Assembly: GCA_964539815.1 (NCBI GenBank)
Contig: CAZIKU010000001.1
Location: 9,113-73,112, forward strand
DNA from: UBA965 sp964539815
Lineage (GTDB): Bacteria; Chloroflexota; Chloroflexia; Chloroflexales; Roseiflexaceae
Direction: 5' to 3'
Length of the DNA: 64,000 nucleotides
Below, one piece after another: positions 51,856-61,770 of this stretch (the first letter of the stretch is position 1; the number at the start of each line of letters is the position of its first letter). The notes under the pieces were generated by a model. That model had not been told where the DNA came from. It did not search any database and saw only the letters and a list, made by a program, of their open reading frames with translations. The translations under genes and the position numbers were made by a program.

Positions 51856-52298
51856 TGCATTGTTCGTATCTCCGTGTTCGCTATGCCGAAACCGATGCCA
51901 TGGGGGTTGTGCATCATGCCGCCTATGTCCCGTGGCTAGAAGTTGGTCGTGTCAATTTACTACGTGCTGCAGGATGCCCATACGGCGAGATTGAGGCGCG
52001 AGGATTGCTGGTGGTACTTTCCGATCTGAGCGTGCGCTATCGCTGGCCTGCACACTTTGACGAAGAAATTACCGTACAAACGTGCGTCGTGACACTCAAA
52101 AGTCGTCAAATTGGTTTTCAGTACACGGTCATGTTGAGTGACAGTGAACGGATATTGGTTGAAGCGACGACGACCCACATCGTGGTGTTTCGCGCAACGA
52201 TGCGCCCAACGATATTGCCAAGTGATTTGCATGCACTCCTTGCCCCATGGGTTACCACAGCCAATGATTCGTCTGTAACGAAAGGTGGAGTACCGTGA
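51852..52298 (+). CDS. Acyl-CoA thioesterase (YbgC/4HBT family)
   Basis: 148 residues, one hot-dog fold. RVRYAETDAMGVVHHAAYV holds the catalytic Asp and the PWLEVGRVNLLR helix, as in YbgC. It hydrolyses short or hydroxybenzoyl-type acyl-CoA. The ATG is placed at 51852, which overlaps the previous stop (ATGA), in preference to an upstream GTG. It overlaps the next gene by 4 bases. Confidence 0.87.
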   Translation: MMHCSYLRVRYAETDAMGVVHHAAYVPWLEVGRVNLLRAAGCPYGEIEARGLLVVLSDLSVRYRWPAHFDEEITVQTCVVTLKSRQIGFQYTVMLSDSERILVEATTTHIVVFRATMRPTILPSDLHALLAPWVTTANDSSVTKGGVP

Positions 52299-53110
52299 CA
52301 ACCTGGACTTCCGCATTTGTAGATACTGGTGATGTCAAACTGCGATACCAGCGTGCTGGGAGTGGTAGACCGATGATTTTCTTGCATGGAATGACGGATA
52401 ATGGCGATTGCTGGAAACCGTTCGCTGCACAGCTTGTACCGCACTATGACGTGATTTTGCTCGATGCACGTGGTCATGGCGAGTCTGATAAATCCTGTAC
52501 TACCGTGGCGCATGTTGATCAAGTGGCTGATTTACGGGTCGTCATTGCACAACTTCAGCTCGTCAAACCCATCTTGATTGGGCATTCCATGGGGGCAATG
52601 GTCGCATTCATTGCTGCGTGTACGTACCCAGAGCTGTTGCATGCAGTCATCCTTGAGGATCCACGCTTTCGTCCATTGATCTATGTCACCGAATCATTGC
52701 GTGAATCTGCACGTGCGAATGTGTGGAAATGGGTAGATAGCATGCAGTCAATGACGCATGATGCACTGGTGATGCGGTGTATCGCTGAGAATCCGACATG
52801 GCGAGCAGAGGAACTCAATGCGTGGGCGGCGGCAAAGCTACAACTTGCGCCGCGACTGCACTGGGAGGACGAACGCAACATGGTGCCATGGCAACAGCGT
52901 ATGCAGGACCTCGCAGTGCCGACATTGCTCATTAGTGCAGACGAATCTCGCGGTGGGCTCGTCACCGCAGAGTCTGCTGCGGAAGCACGCATGTTGTCGC
53001 AGTTCGTGGAAATTGCCCACATCCGCAAGGTTGGTCATTGTATTCGCCGCGAAGCGCCTGATGCCTATCGAGCGCTTACCATGGATTTTGTTCGTAGAAT
53101 GTCTATATGA
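52295..53110 (+). CDS. Alpha/beta hydrolase (tandem copy 1)
   Basis: 271 residues. The nucleophile elbow is IGHSMGAMVAF, the acid ISADESRGG and the His is in KVGHCIRREAPDAY, a complete Ser-Asp-His triad. It starts with GTG, with GGTGGAG 6 bases upstream. It aligns over its full length with the next gene, so it is a tandem duplicate. Esterase or C-C-bond hydrolase activity is possible; substrate unknown. Confidence 0.88.
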   Translation: MTTWTSAFVDTGDVKLRYQRAGSGRPMIFLHGMTDNGDCWKPFAAQLVPHYDVILLDARGHGESDKSCTTVAHVDQVADLRVVIAQLQLVKPILIGHSMGAMVAFIAACTYPELLHAVILEDPRFRPLIYVTESLRESARANVWKWVDSMQSMTHDALVMRCIAENPTWRAEELNAWAAAKLQLAPRLHWEDERNMVPWQQRMQDLAVPTLLISADESRGGLVTAESAAEARMLSQFVEIAHIRKVGHCIRREAPDAYRALTMDFVRRMSI

Positions 53111-53121
53111 AAGGCAGCAAC

Positions 53122-53934
53122 ATGGTGACATGGCAATCTGGTTTTGTGGATTCAGGCGGTGTAAAGATTCGCTATCAGCGTGCGGGCAATGGTGTGCCAT
53201 TTATTATGGCTCATGGTTTTTCAGACAACGGCAATTGTTGGAAAGCATGGGCAGAGCGGAATTTTGTGGCAGCGTACGATGTGGTTTTGCTCGATGCCCG
53301 CAATCATGGCCAATCGGATCGCACCGATTCACATAATGGTGGTATCGACAGAGCAGCAGATACTAAAGCACTCATCGAGCAACTCAACTTGCATAAGCCA
53401 TTGTTAATTGGGCATTCTATGGGGGCAGATATGTCTCTCCATGCTGCTACCATGTATCCTGAGTTGTTACGCGCCGTCATTCTCGAAGATCCACCCATGT
53501 GGGGTGTGCCCGCAGAGCCATTGAGCGATGCCGAACGCAAAGCGAATATCGATCGCTTTGAAAAGTGGATTAGCGAGATGAAACACACGCCAGCGCCTGA
53601 ATTACTCATCCGCTGTATCCGTGAAAATCCCACATGGCGCGCCGAAGAACTCGAAGCGTGGGTACAATCAAAGCACGAATTTGGTGTACCAGTATCACAT
53701 CGAGACCGCTCGCAGCCGTGGCAAACGTTGTTTGCGCAGGTTGTTGTGCCGACGCTTCTCATTTGTTCAGATGAACAAAAAGGATCGATTGCGCCAGCTG
53801 AGTCGGTGGCACAGGCACGGGTGGCATCGAAACATATCGAAGTCGCGCATATCCGCAATGTTGGTCATTGTATTCGGCGTGAAGCACCAGATGCCTTTAC
53901 TGCGCTCGTCAAAGAATTTATTCGTCGGCACTGA
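53122..53934 (+). CDS. Alpha/beta hydrolase (tandem copy 2)
   Basis: 270 residues with the same organisation as the preceding gene: IGHSMGADMSLH (nucleophile), LICSDEQKGS (acid) and NVGHCIRREAPDAF (His). The start at 53122 aligns with the start of the first copy and has AAAGG 8 bases upstream; the longer frame begins 15 bases earlier. The cap region (about 135-190) differs more than the core, so substrate preference may have changed after duplication. Confidence 0.88.
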   Translation: MVTWQSGFVDSGGVKIRYQRAGNGVPFIMAHGFSDNGNCWKAWAERNFVAAYDVVLLDARNHGQSDRTDSHNGGIDRAADTKALIEQLNLHKPLLIGHSMGADMSLHAATMYPELLRAVILEDPPMWGVPAEPLSDAERKANIDRFEKWISEMKHTPAPELLIRCIRENPTWRAEELEAWVQSKHEFGVPVSHRDRSQPWQTLFAQVVVPTLLICSDEQKGSIAPAESVAQARVASKHIEVAHIRNVGHCIRREAPDAFTALVKEFIRRH

Positions 53935-53948
53935 TGAGGAGGTTGGGA

Positions 53949-55076
53949 ATGTTTCAGTATGATTTACACGAAGCAACAGAGTTGCTGCGTGCGCTTGTTG
54001 CCATCAAAAGCTACCCTGGTGCAGAACATGATGTGCAGTACGCAATTCGTGATTGGTTTAATGAACAAGGGATAATCGCTGAAGTGTGGCCAACGACGCA
54101 GGCGCCAAACATCGTCGTGCGTATCGAGAACGGCGCTGGTCCCACATTCATGCTCAACGGGCACACGGATACGGTATTGGCAGCCGAAGGCTGGGAATGT
54201 GATCCGTGGCAAGGCAAAATCGACGGCGACATCATGTATGGCCTTGGCGCATGCGACATGAAGTGCGGTGTGGTTGCCAACATGCTCGTGACGCGTGAAT
54301 TTGCCCGACATCGTGAAATGTGGTCAGGGACATTGATTTGTAGCGTGGTTGTCGATGAAGAAGCATATTCACTCGGTGCAAATACACTGATAGAGCAAGG
54401 AATACGGGCTGACTACTGTATCGTGACAGAATCGTTGCCCAATATTGAGCTTGGTGCCACCGGCAAAATCCTAATCAAGGCCGATGTTATCGGGAAAGCG
54501 GCGCATGGATTCATGCCATGGCAAGGGATTAATGCGGCCAGCGAAGCTGCGCGATTTGTCGTTGGTGTCGATGCGTTACCACTTGGTGACCATCCGCGTA
54601 TCCCTGCATCACAGTCAATTCTTTCGTTTCTGAGTGGTAGTGCACAGTATGTGGTGACAATCCCAGAACGCGCAGAAGTGTTGATTTCGCGCCAAATTGT
54701 CCCTGGTGAGAACAATGAGACCGTGCTCGCGCAAATGCACGCAGCTGCACAGTCACTTAATTCCCCGGCACGCATTGAATTGACGACTCCGCCACCATAC
54801 TACCCACCGTTCGAAATCAGTAGCGATCATCCACTTGTGCAGGCAACACAGCGTGCGTTCACATCTGTGCATGGAAAAACTGCCGAATATGTCTATTCGA
54901 CTGGGGTGAGCGATGCAAATCTTTTCGCCGAACTCGCGCATATCCCGACAATTCTGGTGGGATGCACTGGTGGGAATTATCATCAATGCCAAGAGTGGGT
55001 AAATCTCCCATCAATGATAAAGCTATGTGATTTGTGTACACAGGTGATTATCGAATTACTGCCAGCCAAGAAATAA
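53949..55076 (+). CDS. M20 family peptidase/deacylase (DapE/ArgE-like)
   Basis: 375 residues. Metal sites are LNGHTDTVLAAEG, GLGACDMKCGV (Cys where Gly is usual) and VVDEEAYSLGANT; TGVSDANLFAE carries the His/Asp region near the end. The family removes acyl groups from amino acids or cleaves dipeptides. AGGAGG lies inside the longer frame, 8 bases before the chosen ATG at 53949. It closes the row of hydrolases. Confidence 0.87.
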   Translation: MFQYDLHEATELLRALVAIKSYPGAEHDVQYAIRDWFNEQGIIAEVWPTTQAPNIVVRIENGAGPTFMLNGHTDTVLAAEGWECDPWQGKIDGDIMYGLGACDMKCGVVANMLVTREFARHREMWSGTLICSVVVDEEAYSLGANTLIEQGIRADYCIVTESLPNIELGATGKILIKADVIGKAAHGFMPWQGINAASEAARFVVGVDALPLGDHPRIPASQSILSFLSGSAQYVVTIPERAEVLISRQIVPGENNETVLAQMHAAAQSLNSPARIELTTPPPYYPPFEISSDHPLVQATQRAFTSVHGKTAEYVYSTGVSDANLFAELAHIPTILVGCTGGNYHQCQEWVNLPSMIKLCDLCTQVIIELLPAKK

Positions 55077-55082
55077 GCAAAA

Positions 55083-55112
55083 CGCGGCAGTCAGCGTGCG
55101 CTGACTGCCGCG
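55083..55112. terminator. Long perfect hairpin between convergent genes
   Basis: A 14-bp palindromic stem CGCGGCAGTCAGCG/CGCTGACTGCCGCG with a 2-base centre. On the minus strand it is followed by TTTTGCTTATTT, so it ends the rhamnosidase gene; on the plus strand no T-run follows. Confidence 0.8.
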
Positions 55113-55133
55113 TACAGTATCCTGTCAATCCAA

Positions 55134-57851
55134 TCAGTGCATAAGTGGTGAGACTTTGTTCGTGTCTTTCCAGTTACTCGTGATTTCGTAGTCGCCTGAT
55201 CCGAGTGTCACTACTACTACACCATCGGTGATGCTGGCATTCTTGAGCGTACGTCCATCGATCCGCAACGACTTGATGGTATCACACGGAATGTGTACTT
55301 CTGCTTGGCAGCCTGCCGGAATAGAAACGGTGAGCTGTAACAAATTCCCGCTGAGTTTCCAGCCCGATTTATACGTGCCAAACTGTGACGTATAGCTACC
55401 CCGTGCATATGATAACCCACCGCCTGGTTTGGGGGCGATACGGGCGATGCGGAATCCGGGTGTATCGGGATGGTCACAAATACCAACCATGGTGCGCATC
55501 ATCCAATCACCTACGCACCCGTATGCGAAGTGATTAAATGAATTCATGGTGGGTGTTTGCAAGCCAAATTCGTGATGGATTGAATCCCAACGTTCCCACA
55601 TGGTGGTTGCCCCTTGGGTGACCGGATAAAGCCATGATGGAAATGTCTGCTGACGCAAGAGTCGATATGCGGTTGTAAGTGCTCCGCCTTTTGTTAGTGC
55701 AGGGAGCAAATGCATCGTTCCAATAAATCCAGTGGAGAGATGATCGCCACGGCGAACGATATCGCGCACGAGGCGATCTGTTGCATATGCCACAGTGTCT
55801 GCAGGAATGAGATCAAGATTGATGGCGAGTGCATAGTTGGTCTGTGTTTCACCGTTGAGTTGCATATTGAGGTGGACGAGGTGTGGCTGGAGTTGTGTGA
55901 TATCGCCAACGACCGCGCCTTCTGGAGATACGTGTGCAGTGCAGAATGCAGTGCGGATGTCGTTTGCGAGCTTGTAGTACTTGAGTGCATCGTCGAGTCG
56001 TCCGGTGGCTGTTGCCATTTCAGCCATCAACGTTGCATCGTGTGCCCAGTACGCAGTACCAATTAAATCACGAGCGGTGTGTGAATCCATGGCAACCCAA
56101 TCCCCATAATCGTTGCCACGGCGTTGCATGCGGCGTAGATTTGGGTTGGTGTGTTGTAAAAAATCCATCCAGCGTTCCATCGCATCGTAGTTTTCATTGA
56201 TGAACTCGACATCACCGTACATGCGCCACAACGTCCAAGGCACGACTACGCCGCAATCACCCCAACCTGGTGCGCCTTCTGCTTGGACGACGATACGAGG
56301 TGCGACATCTGGGAATGCTCCCGATTCATGTTGACCATCGCGCACATCACGCATCCATTTGGTGAGATATGCGGCACAGTCCATCTGATAGATACCAGTA
56401 CGCACATATATTTGCATATCGCCTGTCCATCCGAGGCGTTCATCGCGTTGTGGACAGTCGGTAGGTACACTCAAGAAATTGCCACGCTGACCCCAGCGGA
56501 TGTTTTTCCATAACTGATTGAGTAACGGGTCACTACATTTGACATCTGCGGTGAAGGGGGCGTCGACTTGCATGACACACCCTTCGATGTCTGTGGCTTT
56601 GGGTGCATTGTCCAAACCGGTGATTTCGACGTACCGGAATCCCTTGTATGTAAATGGCGCATCGAGCCAACGTTCTTTCCCATCCATGATGAATGTATCT
56701 GTTTGTTTGGCTCCACGCAGATTGATGGTATGGAGTGATCCATCGGGATTGAGGATTTCGCCATAGCGCATGACTATTTTGCGCCCTTTGGCTGCTTTGC
56801 AAAGGAGGCGTATGTTGCCAGCATATATTTGTCCGAAATCGACAATGTAGACACGCGAACTCGGCTGTGTAATCCGAGTGACGGGTAATTTTTCTACGAT
56901 GCGCAGCGGTGGAGATGTATCGGGGCTCATCACACCATGATAGGTGATGACCTTGACTGAATTCCATGTGCTATCGTTGTACCCAACAAGATCCCATCCT
57001 GGAATTTCTTTGGTGTAGTCGATGGTGGCTCCCATATAAAAGTCAGCAGCGCGGATATGTGCGTTGGTGCCTTTCCATGCGGGTGAAGTAGTCACTGTCT
57101 CTGTGCTACCGTCTTCGTACGTGATATCGAGTCGACAACGCAGGGCCGGGAAGTCGCCATAGCGCGAAAAGTTTCCTTCGAAACCGAGATAACCACAATA
57201 CCAGCCATCGCCGATCATGCCAGCAATTGCATTAGTACCAGTCGTCAGAAGTGCTTTCACATCATACGCTTGATACATGGCCCGATGATTGTAGTCGGTC
57301 CATCCTGGTGTTAGTACACGATCACCTACCATGGTGCCATTGAGACGAATTTCATACAATCCTAGCGCAGTCGCATAAAGGGTCGCAGATGATATTGCGC
57401 TATCGACTGCAAACTGATGGCGTACAAACGCGACTGGTTGACTGAGTTGTCCATCGTCTTTGGCCGTTGGAAATGCAATCCAACTTGCTTGTTCCCATGC
57501 GGCTGCGTCAATACCATGTTGCCAAAATGTTGCTTTACTCCAGGCAGAGGGTTGATCAGATTCATCCCATACGCGCACTGTCCAATATGCGGTTTGTCCA
57601 TTTGAAAGTGGCGTGCCTTTATAGCGTACAGATGGGACTAATTCACTGGCTACTTTGCCACTATCCCAGAGCAATGATTTGCCTAATTTGAGTGCTTGTG
57701 GTGATGTGGCTACGTGGATTTGATATGCAGTTTGTCGGCGATTATTGCCATCACCGGTGAATCGCCAGCTAAGCCGAGGCGTTGCAGTCGCAATTCCTCG
57801 TGGTTCTTCTAGATATTCGGTGCGTAGTGCAATCAGGCGTAGTGGTTGCAT
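55134..57851 (-). CDS. GH78 alpha-L-rhamnosidase
   Basis: 905 residues, no signal peptide. It has the N-terminal fibronectin-like and beta-sandwich domains of the family, then the (alpha/alpha)6 catalytic domain beginning CPQRDERLGWTGDMQIY, where the acid residues lie, and a C-terminal beta domain from about 820. It releases alpha-L-rhamnose from glycosides inside the cell. GAGGAG lies 6 bases before the ATG. Standing alone between two terminators, it is probably a single-gene unit. Confidence 0.93.
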   Translation of the reverse strand: MQPLRLIALRTEYLEEPRGIATATPRLSWRFTGDGNNRRQTAYQIHVATSPQALKLGKSLLWDSGKVASELVPSVRYKGTPLSNGQTAYWTVRVWDESDQPSAWSKATFWQHGIDAAAWEQASWIAFPTAKDDGQLSQPVAFVRHQFAVDSAISSATLYATALGLYEIRLNGTMVGDRVLTPGWTDYNHRAMYQAYDVKALLTTGTNAIAGMIGDGWYCGYLGFEGNFSRYGDFPALRCRLDITYEDGSTETVTTSPAWKGTNAHIRAADFYMGATIDYTKEIPGWDLVGYNDSTWNSVKVITYHGVMSPDTSPPLRIVEKLPVTRITQPSSRVYIVDFGQIYAGNIRLLCKAAKGRKIVMRYGEILNPDGSLHTINLRGAKQTDTFIMDGKERWLDAPFTYKGFRYVEITGLDNAPKATDIEGCVMQVDAPFTADVKCSDPLLNQLWKNIRWGQRGNFLSVPTDCPQRDERLGWTGDMQIYVRTGIYQMDCAAYLTKWMRDVRDGQHESGAFPDVAPRIVVQAEGAPGWGDCGVVVPWTLWRMYGDVEFINENYDAMERWMDFLQHTNPNLRRMQRRGNDYGDWVAMDSHTARDLIGTAYWAHDATLMAEMATATGRLDDALKYYKLANDIRTAFCTAHVSPEGAVVGDITQLQPHLVHLNMQLNGETQTNYALAINLDLIPADTVAYATDRLVRDIVRRGDHLSTGFIGTMHLLPALTKGGALTTAYRLLRQQTFPSWLYPVTQGATTMWERWDSIHHEFGLQTPTMNSFNHFAYGCVGDWMMRTMVGICDHPDTPGFRIARIAPKPGGGLSYARGSYTSQFGTYKSGWKLSGNLLQLTVSIPAGCQAEVHIPCDTIKSLRIDGRTLKNASITDGVVVVTLGSGDYEITSNWKDTNKVSPLMH

Positions 57852-57904
57852 ATCATCTCCTCGGAATTGGTGAATATGACTATCCTATCAGATTTTTGGG
57901 CATC

Positions 57905-57944
57905 AAAAAAGCACTTCACACGACAATGTCGCGTGAAGTGCTTT
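57905..57944 (-). terminator. Rho-independent terminator after the DEAD-box gene
   Basis: Two 17-18 base arms (AAAGCACTTCAC... and ...GTGAAGTGCTTT, one wobble pair) followed on the minus strand by six T. It also has a short A/T-rich tail on the other strand. Confidence 0.9.
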
Positions 57945-57953
57945 ATCTGTGGG

Positions 57954-59594
57954 TTACTTACGAGTTGTGGCGAGGTTTGCACGGATTCGTTTACCGCGAA
58001 TCGTGGAGTGGTTGAGCACATCGATGACCCGGCGTGCATCACGTTGTGGCACACTCACATACGAAAACGCATCATGCAATTCGATGCTGCCAATCAATCG
58101 GCCTGGAATTTTGGCTTCATTGGCAATAGCGCCAACAATGTCGCCAGGTCGTACCCCTTGGTCCCGACCAATGTCGATGAACAAGCGTACGCTGTCGCGC
58201 ATTGGTGGGCGCGATGGGGCAGCACCACCCGAATATGGCCGTTGCTCAAATGACCGCGAGGCAGGTGCGCTTGCCATTGACTTGGCAAGTGGATCCTGGG
58301 CTGGTTCATTGAGCAAGTGTCCAAATGCGATGTGCAACGTGGCTGCCGCAATCGTGTCGCTGTCGAAATGTTCGAGCAACTGTGCGAGGAGGGCTTTTTC
58401 GTTGCGCAAGTCTTTTGAGGTAACCGTATCTGCGACCTGTTTGGCCAACCGCATGCGCTGGCGCTTGTTGAGGTCGCTGAGCACTGGAATTGGATGGGTC
58501 GTGATCGTGGCATTTGTGGCACGTTGGATTTGTTTGAGTGTAAACCGATCGCGTGGTGTGATGATTGAAATGGCAATCCCACTACGGCCGGCACGCCCGG
58601 TACGCCCAATGCGATGCACATACACCTCTGGGTCTGGGGGGATTTCGTAGTTGATAACATGCGTCACGTGGTCGACATCCAATCCACGCGCTGCTACATC
58701 GGTGGCCACGAGAATCGTGCTTTGTGCGGTGCGAAAGCGTTGCATGACGCGGTCACGCTGTGTTTGTGACAATTCGCCATGGAGTGTGTCACAGTTAAAG
58801 CCACGTGAAGTGAGCTTTTCACCGAGTTGGTCGACATCATTGCGCGTGCGACAAAAAATCATGGCTGCGCCTGGCTCTTCGTATTGAAGGAGGCGAGACA
58901 AGACTTCGAGTCGTTCGCTATGATGTGCTTCGTACACACGCTGTTCGACGAGTTCGGCGGTGCGCTGTGTGGCTGCAATGGACACACGCGCAGGGTTGTT
59001 CATGTAGCGCTTGGAAAGATTGAGAATTGGCTCTGGCATTGTTGCCGAATACATTGCGGTCTGATGCGGCTGTGGAATCTTAGCCAAAATCTGCTCGACG
59101 TCTTCAATGAAGCCCATTGCCAACATTTCGTCGGCTTCGTCGAGTACAATGCATTTCACATTCCCGAGTGAAATAGTGCCACGATTTATATGGTCAATCA
59201 AGCGCCCTGGTGTTGCAACAACGACGTGCGCCCCTGTTGCTAAAAACCGGAACTGACGTTCTATCGGTTGCCCACCATAGATGGCCACAGTATTGAGGTT
59301 TCGATGCTTGGCATAGTTTTTGAACGATGCAGCAACCTGAACCGCAAGCTCGCGTGTCGGTGCGAGCACAAGTGCTTGTGTGTGGCGAACGCTGATGTCA
59401 ATGTTTTCAATGATTGGCAACGCATAGGCAGCAGTTTTACCTGTGCCTGTCTGTGCTTGGGCGATAACGTCGTCGCCTGCAAGCATGTGTTGGATTGAGG
59501 CGGCTTGGACCGGTGTCGGGGTTACGTATCCGAGCGACTGCAACGTCTCGAGCAACCCGCTGCTCAGACCGAGATCCTCAAATGTCTGTGTCAC
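57954..59594 (-). CDS. DEAD-box RNA helicase with DbpA-type RNA-binding domain
   Basis: 546 residues. Q motif with TPTPVQ, Walker A AQTGTGKT at 47-54, PTRELA, DEADEML and SAT, then the second RecA domain with HRIGRTGRAG. The C-terminus (about 470-546: VRLFIDIGRDQGVRPGDIVGAI) is a DbpA/CsdA-type RNA-binding domain. It probably acts in ribosome assembly or RNA decay, often at low temperature. GTG start with AGGAGG 6 bases upstream. Confidence 0.94.
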   Translation of the reverse strand: MTQTFEDLGLSSGLLETLQSLGYVTPTPVQAASIQHMLAGDDVIAQAQTGTGKTAAYALPIIENIDISVRHTQALVLAPTRELAVQVAASFKNYAKHRNLNTVAIYGGQPIERQFRFLATGAHVVVATPGRLIDHINRGTISLGNVKCIVLDEADEMLAMGFIEDVEQILAKIPQPHQTAMYSATMPEPILNLSKRYMNNPARVSIAATQRTAELVEQRVYEAHHSERLEVLSRLLQYEEPGAAMIFCRTRNDVDQLGEKLTSRGFNCDTLHGELSQTQRDRVMQRFRTAQSTILVATDVAARGLDVDHVTHVINYEIPPDPEVYVHRIGRTGRAGRSGIAISIITPRDRFTLKQIQRATNATITTHPIPVLSDLNKRQRMRLAKQVADTVTSKDLRNEKALLAQLLEHFDSDTIAAATLHIAFGHLLNEPAQDPLAKSMASAPASRSFEQRPYSGGAAPSRPPMRDSVRLFIDIGRDQGVRPGDIVGAIANEAKIPGRLIGSIELHDAFSYVSVPQRDARRVIDVLNHSTIRGKRIRANLATTRK

Positions 59595-59688
59595 GCATTC
59601 CTCCTAGTGTGATAACTTATCAATTATACACGGTATTGCGTCACTGTGCCGTGGCATGTATGAGGAATGCGTGTGTATTTTCGCGCTA

Positions 59689-60696
59689 TCACTCTAGATA
59701 TTTTTTGACTAATTCTCGGGCAGTTTCTTGGAAGAGTTGTACAAGTTCTGGTGGCTCCACCACCTGACATGCGCCGCCATACCGCAACAAAATTTGCCGA
59801 GTCGTCCATAGATTATGCACGTCGGCGGTAACCGTTGCACTCCCATCGTCGTGGTATGTCGTCTGTTGGTTTTGAAAGAACACTGCCAAATCGCGTCGCC
59901 GTGCAACTTCTGGGGGGAGATGATACATAATCTGGTATATGCGTTGCGCTGGACGGACTGCAGGATTGCGCGTTGGGAGCATTTTGGCTGACCGTAGCAC
60001 AATTCGATCAATTCGGAATTCTGCGGTGGCATTTGGTGGTACGTTTCCCGGTGGATTGGTCGATATCACCACTGCATCCAAATACCCATGTCCATCTCGA
60101 AAAAAGATATTGTATGGCGCGACGATATGGCGTCGTGAACCACTAATTTCAAAATTGCTCACATATTCGAATTCAAGCTGTTGGCCATTCTCAATAGCCT
60201 TTTTGACCGTATTAAGCGTGCGCTTGTCCAATGACGTAACTTGTTTTCCTGGATTGCGCATCAAGTATGGCATTGCTGCCGAACTTTTGCCATAGTCGGG
60301 TACCAACATTTTTATCTGACGGAGCAGATTTTGGATGTTGACAAATGCTGACAACACCGAATCATCGCTATAGTTTGTTTCTAGAAAATGTAGCGCATCG
60401 CGACTTTCTTGAGTCAAGTCGAGGAGTGCGAAATCTCCTACATTGTGGAGTTGATACATGCCGGTACGCCGATCCATGCGTATTTTACAGTTGTACTCGC
60501 GCTTGAGTGCATCGAGATCATGTTTTAATGCGCTATCTGGATTATCTGGATATCCGTCGTGATTCAGTTGCTGGTTGACGATAGAAATGAGCTGATTGGC
60601 GGTGCTATCTTCACGAAACAACTGCCGAAAAATAATCAACCGTCGTCTGAATGTAAGTATTGAACTTCGGCGAATCCCGTTTTTGCGTACTGGCAT
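59689..60696 (-). CDS. WYL-domain transcriptional regulator
   Basis: 335 residues. N-terminal winged helix region (about 15-90: SALKHDLDALKREYNC with a wing MDRRTGMYQL), then a WYL domain (about 165-235) in which the W-Y-L triad reads GYL (HGYLDAVVIS), and a C-terminal WCX-like extension. WYL proteins bind nucleotides or nucleic acids and regulate defence, DNA repair and other genes. AAGGAAC lies 5 bases before the ATG. It follows the ParB-like gene by 9 bases, so the two are co-expressed. Confidence 0.86.
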   Translation of the reverse strand: MPVRKNGIRRSSILTFRRRLIIFRQLFREDSTANQLISIVNQQLNHDGYPDNPDSALKHDLDALKREYNCKIRMDRRTGMYQLHNVGDFALLDLTQESRDALHFLETNYSDDSVLSAFVNIQNLLRQIKMLVPDYGKSSAAMPYLMRNPGKQVTSLDKRTLNTVKKAIENGQQLEFEYVSNFEISGSRRHIVAPYNIFFRDGHGYLDAVVISTNPPGNVPPNATAEFRIDRIVLRSAKMLPTRNPAVRPAQRIYQIMYHLPPEVARRRDLAVFFQNQQTTYHDDGSATVTADVHNLWTTRQILLRYGGACQVVEPPELVQLFQETARELVKKYLE

Positions 60697-60705
60697 GAAT
60701 GTTCC

Positions 60706-61731
60706 TTAATCACTGTCAATTGGCCATTGTTCGGCACGTGCAATGTTTGTCAGATAGGTAATCATGTGCCGCAAATTTGAAACTATCGCTTGGACGGTTT
60801 GTGGGGCTGCGTCGTCTTTGTCGACGAGCTCTTGCAGTTGACCATGGGTAAAAAACTGCAACATGCGTTCAGTTTCGTCATTGATTTGTGTCAGATGCTT
60901 GAATCGAAGTGGTCGTAATCGGTTATGAGAATTAATTGCGGCTGTGTCTTGCGAAAAATCATCGTGGGGTGCTGATTTTGGCTGTGCACGTGACGCATGC
61001 CAGGCTGTGTCATTTTCGTCGTCTATTGGAGCTTCTGTGGTAGTGCGTTGCTGGATACTGCCATTTGTTTGCGGTTGTTGAAGCGCATGAACCGCACTAT
61101 CTAACGATTGATCGGGGTTCGCTGCAAAAAAACTCGCCAGACGACTTAATTCTACAGCAGACATGCCTTCATCGACTGCTGCACGTGCGAGTTCAATGCG
61201 GTTTTGCGGATTGGTGATACGCCTCAGGTGTTGCGCCTGTGTGACGGTGAGTTGACCGCTGCGTAAATATGCCTGGATGCTCTCTTCGAGATCGAGCAAC
61301 CCAAGATACCGACGCACCGAGCGTGCCGAAAGACCGACTGTTTGTGCCACAAGGTCGTCGAGTGTCCCCTCATCGCTATCGGGTTGACGTAACTGGAATT
61401 GTTGGCGAAGCCGTGCAAACGCACGTGCTTGTTCGAGGTCGTTGAGGTCCCGTCGTTGCAGATTTTCTGTGAGTTGACGGATAAGATGCCGATCGTCATC
61501 GGCAAGCACGAGGCATGGGACACTTGAGAGACCCAAGCTGATTGCCGCACTACGACGTCGATGCCCATACACCAATTGGTAGCTACCAGATGGCCTGAGC
61601 ATGACCCCAAGTGGTTGTAGCATCCCCTGGTCTGCAATTGTGGTTGCTAATCCAGTGACATCGCCGATTTCTTCACGAATACCCGTGTCGGCAACATAAA
61701 TATCGTTTGGATTTAGATCAATGATGTGCAT
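60706..61731 (-). CDS. Orphan ParB/Spo0J-like DNA-binding protein
   Basis: 341 residues. The ParB nuclease-like/CTPase domain shows GHRRRSAA at 56-63 (as in GERRxRA of ParB) and ENLQRRDLNDLE at 89-100. A helix-turn-helix follows (GLSARSVRRYLGLLDL, 140-160), then a long, mostly polar and disordered region and a helical C-terminus. No parA is next to it. The chromosome-partition ParB usually pairs with ParA, so this is more likely a specialised regulator or nucleoid protein. AGGGAA lies 6 bases before the ATG. Confidence 0.88.
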   Translation of the reverse strand: MHIIDLNPNDIYVADTGIREEIGDVTGLATTIADQGMLQPLGVMLRPSGSYQLVYGHRRRSAAISLGLSSVPCLVLADDDRHLIRQLTENLQRRDLNDLEQARAFARLRQQFQLRQPDSDEGTLDDLVAQTVGLSARSVRRYLGLLDLEESIQAYLRSGQLTVTQAQHLRRITNPQNRIELARAAVDEGMSAVELSRLASFFAANPDQSLDSAVHALQQPQTNGSIQQRTTTEAPIDDENDTAWHASRAQPKSAPHDDFSQDTAAINSHNRLRPLRFKHLTQINDETERMLQFFTHGQLQELVDKDDAAPQTVQAIVSNLRHMITYLTNIARAEQWPIDSD

Positions 61732-61770
61732 AAATTCCCTGTTGCTTGCTCGCTAGGACGATACTTTGGC

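Noticed and set aside
58094..58660. 188-aa open frame on the minus strand
   Set aside because: A shifted frame inside the DEAD-box helicase; the helicase frame is complete through all motifs, so no frameshift is needed.
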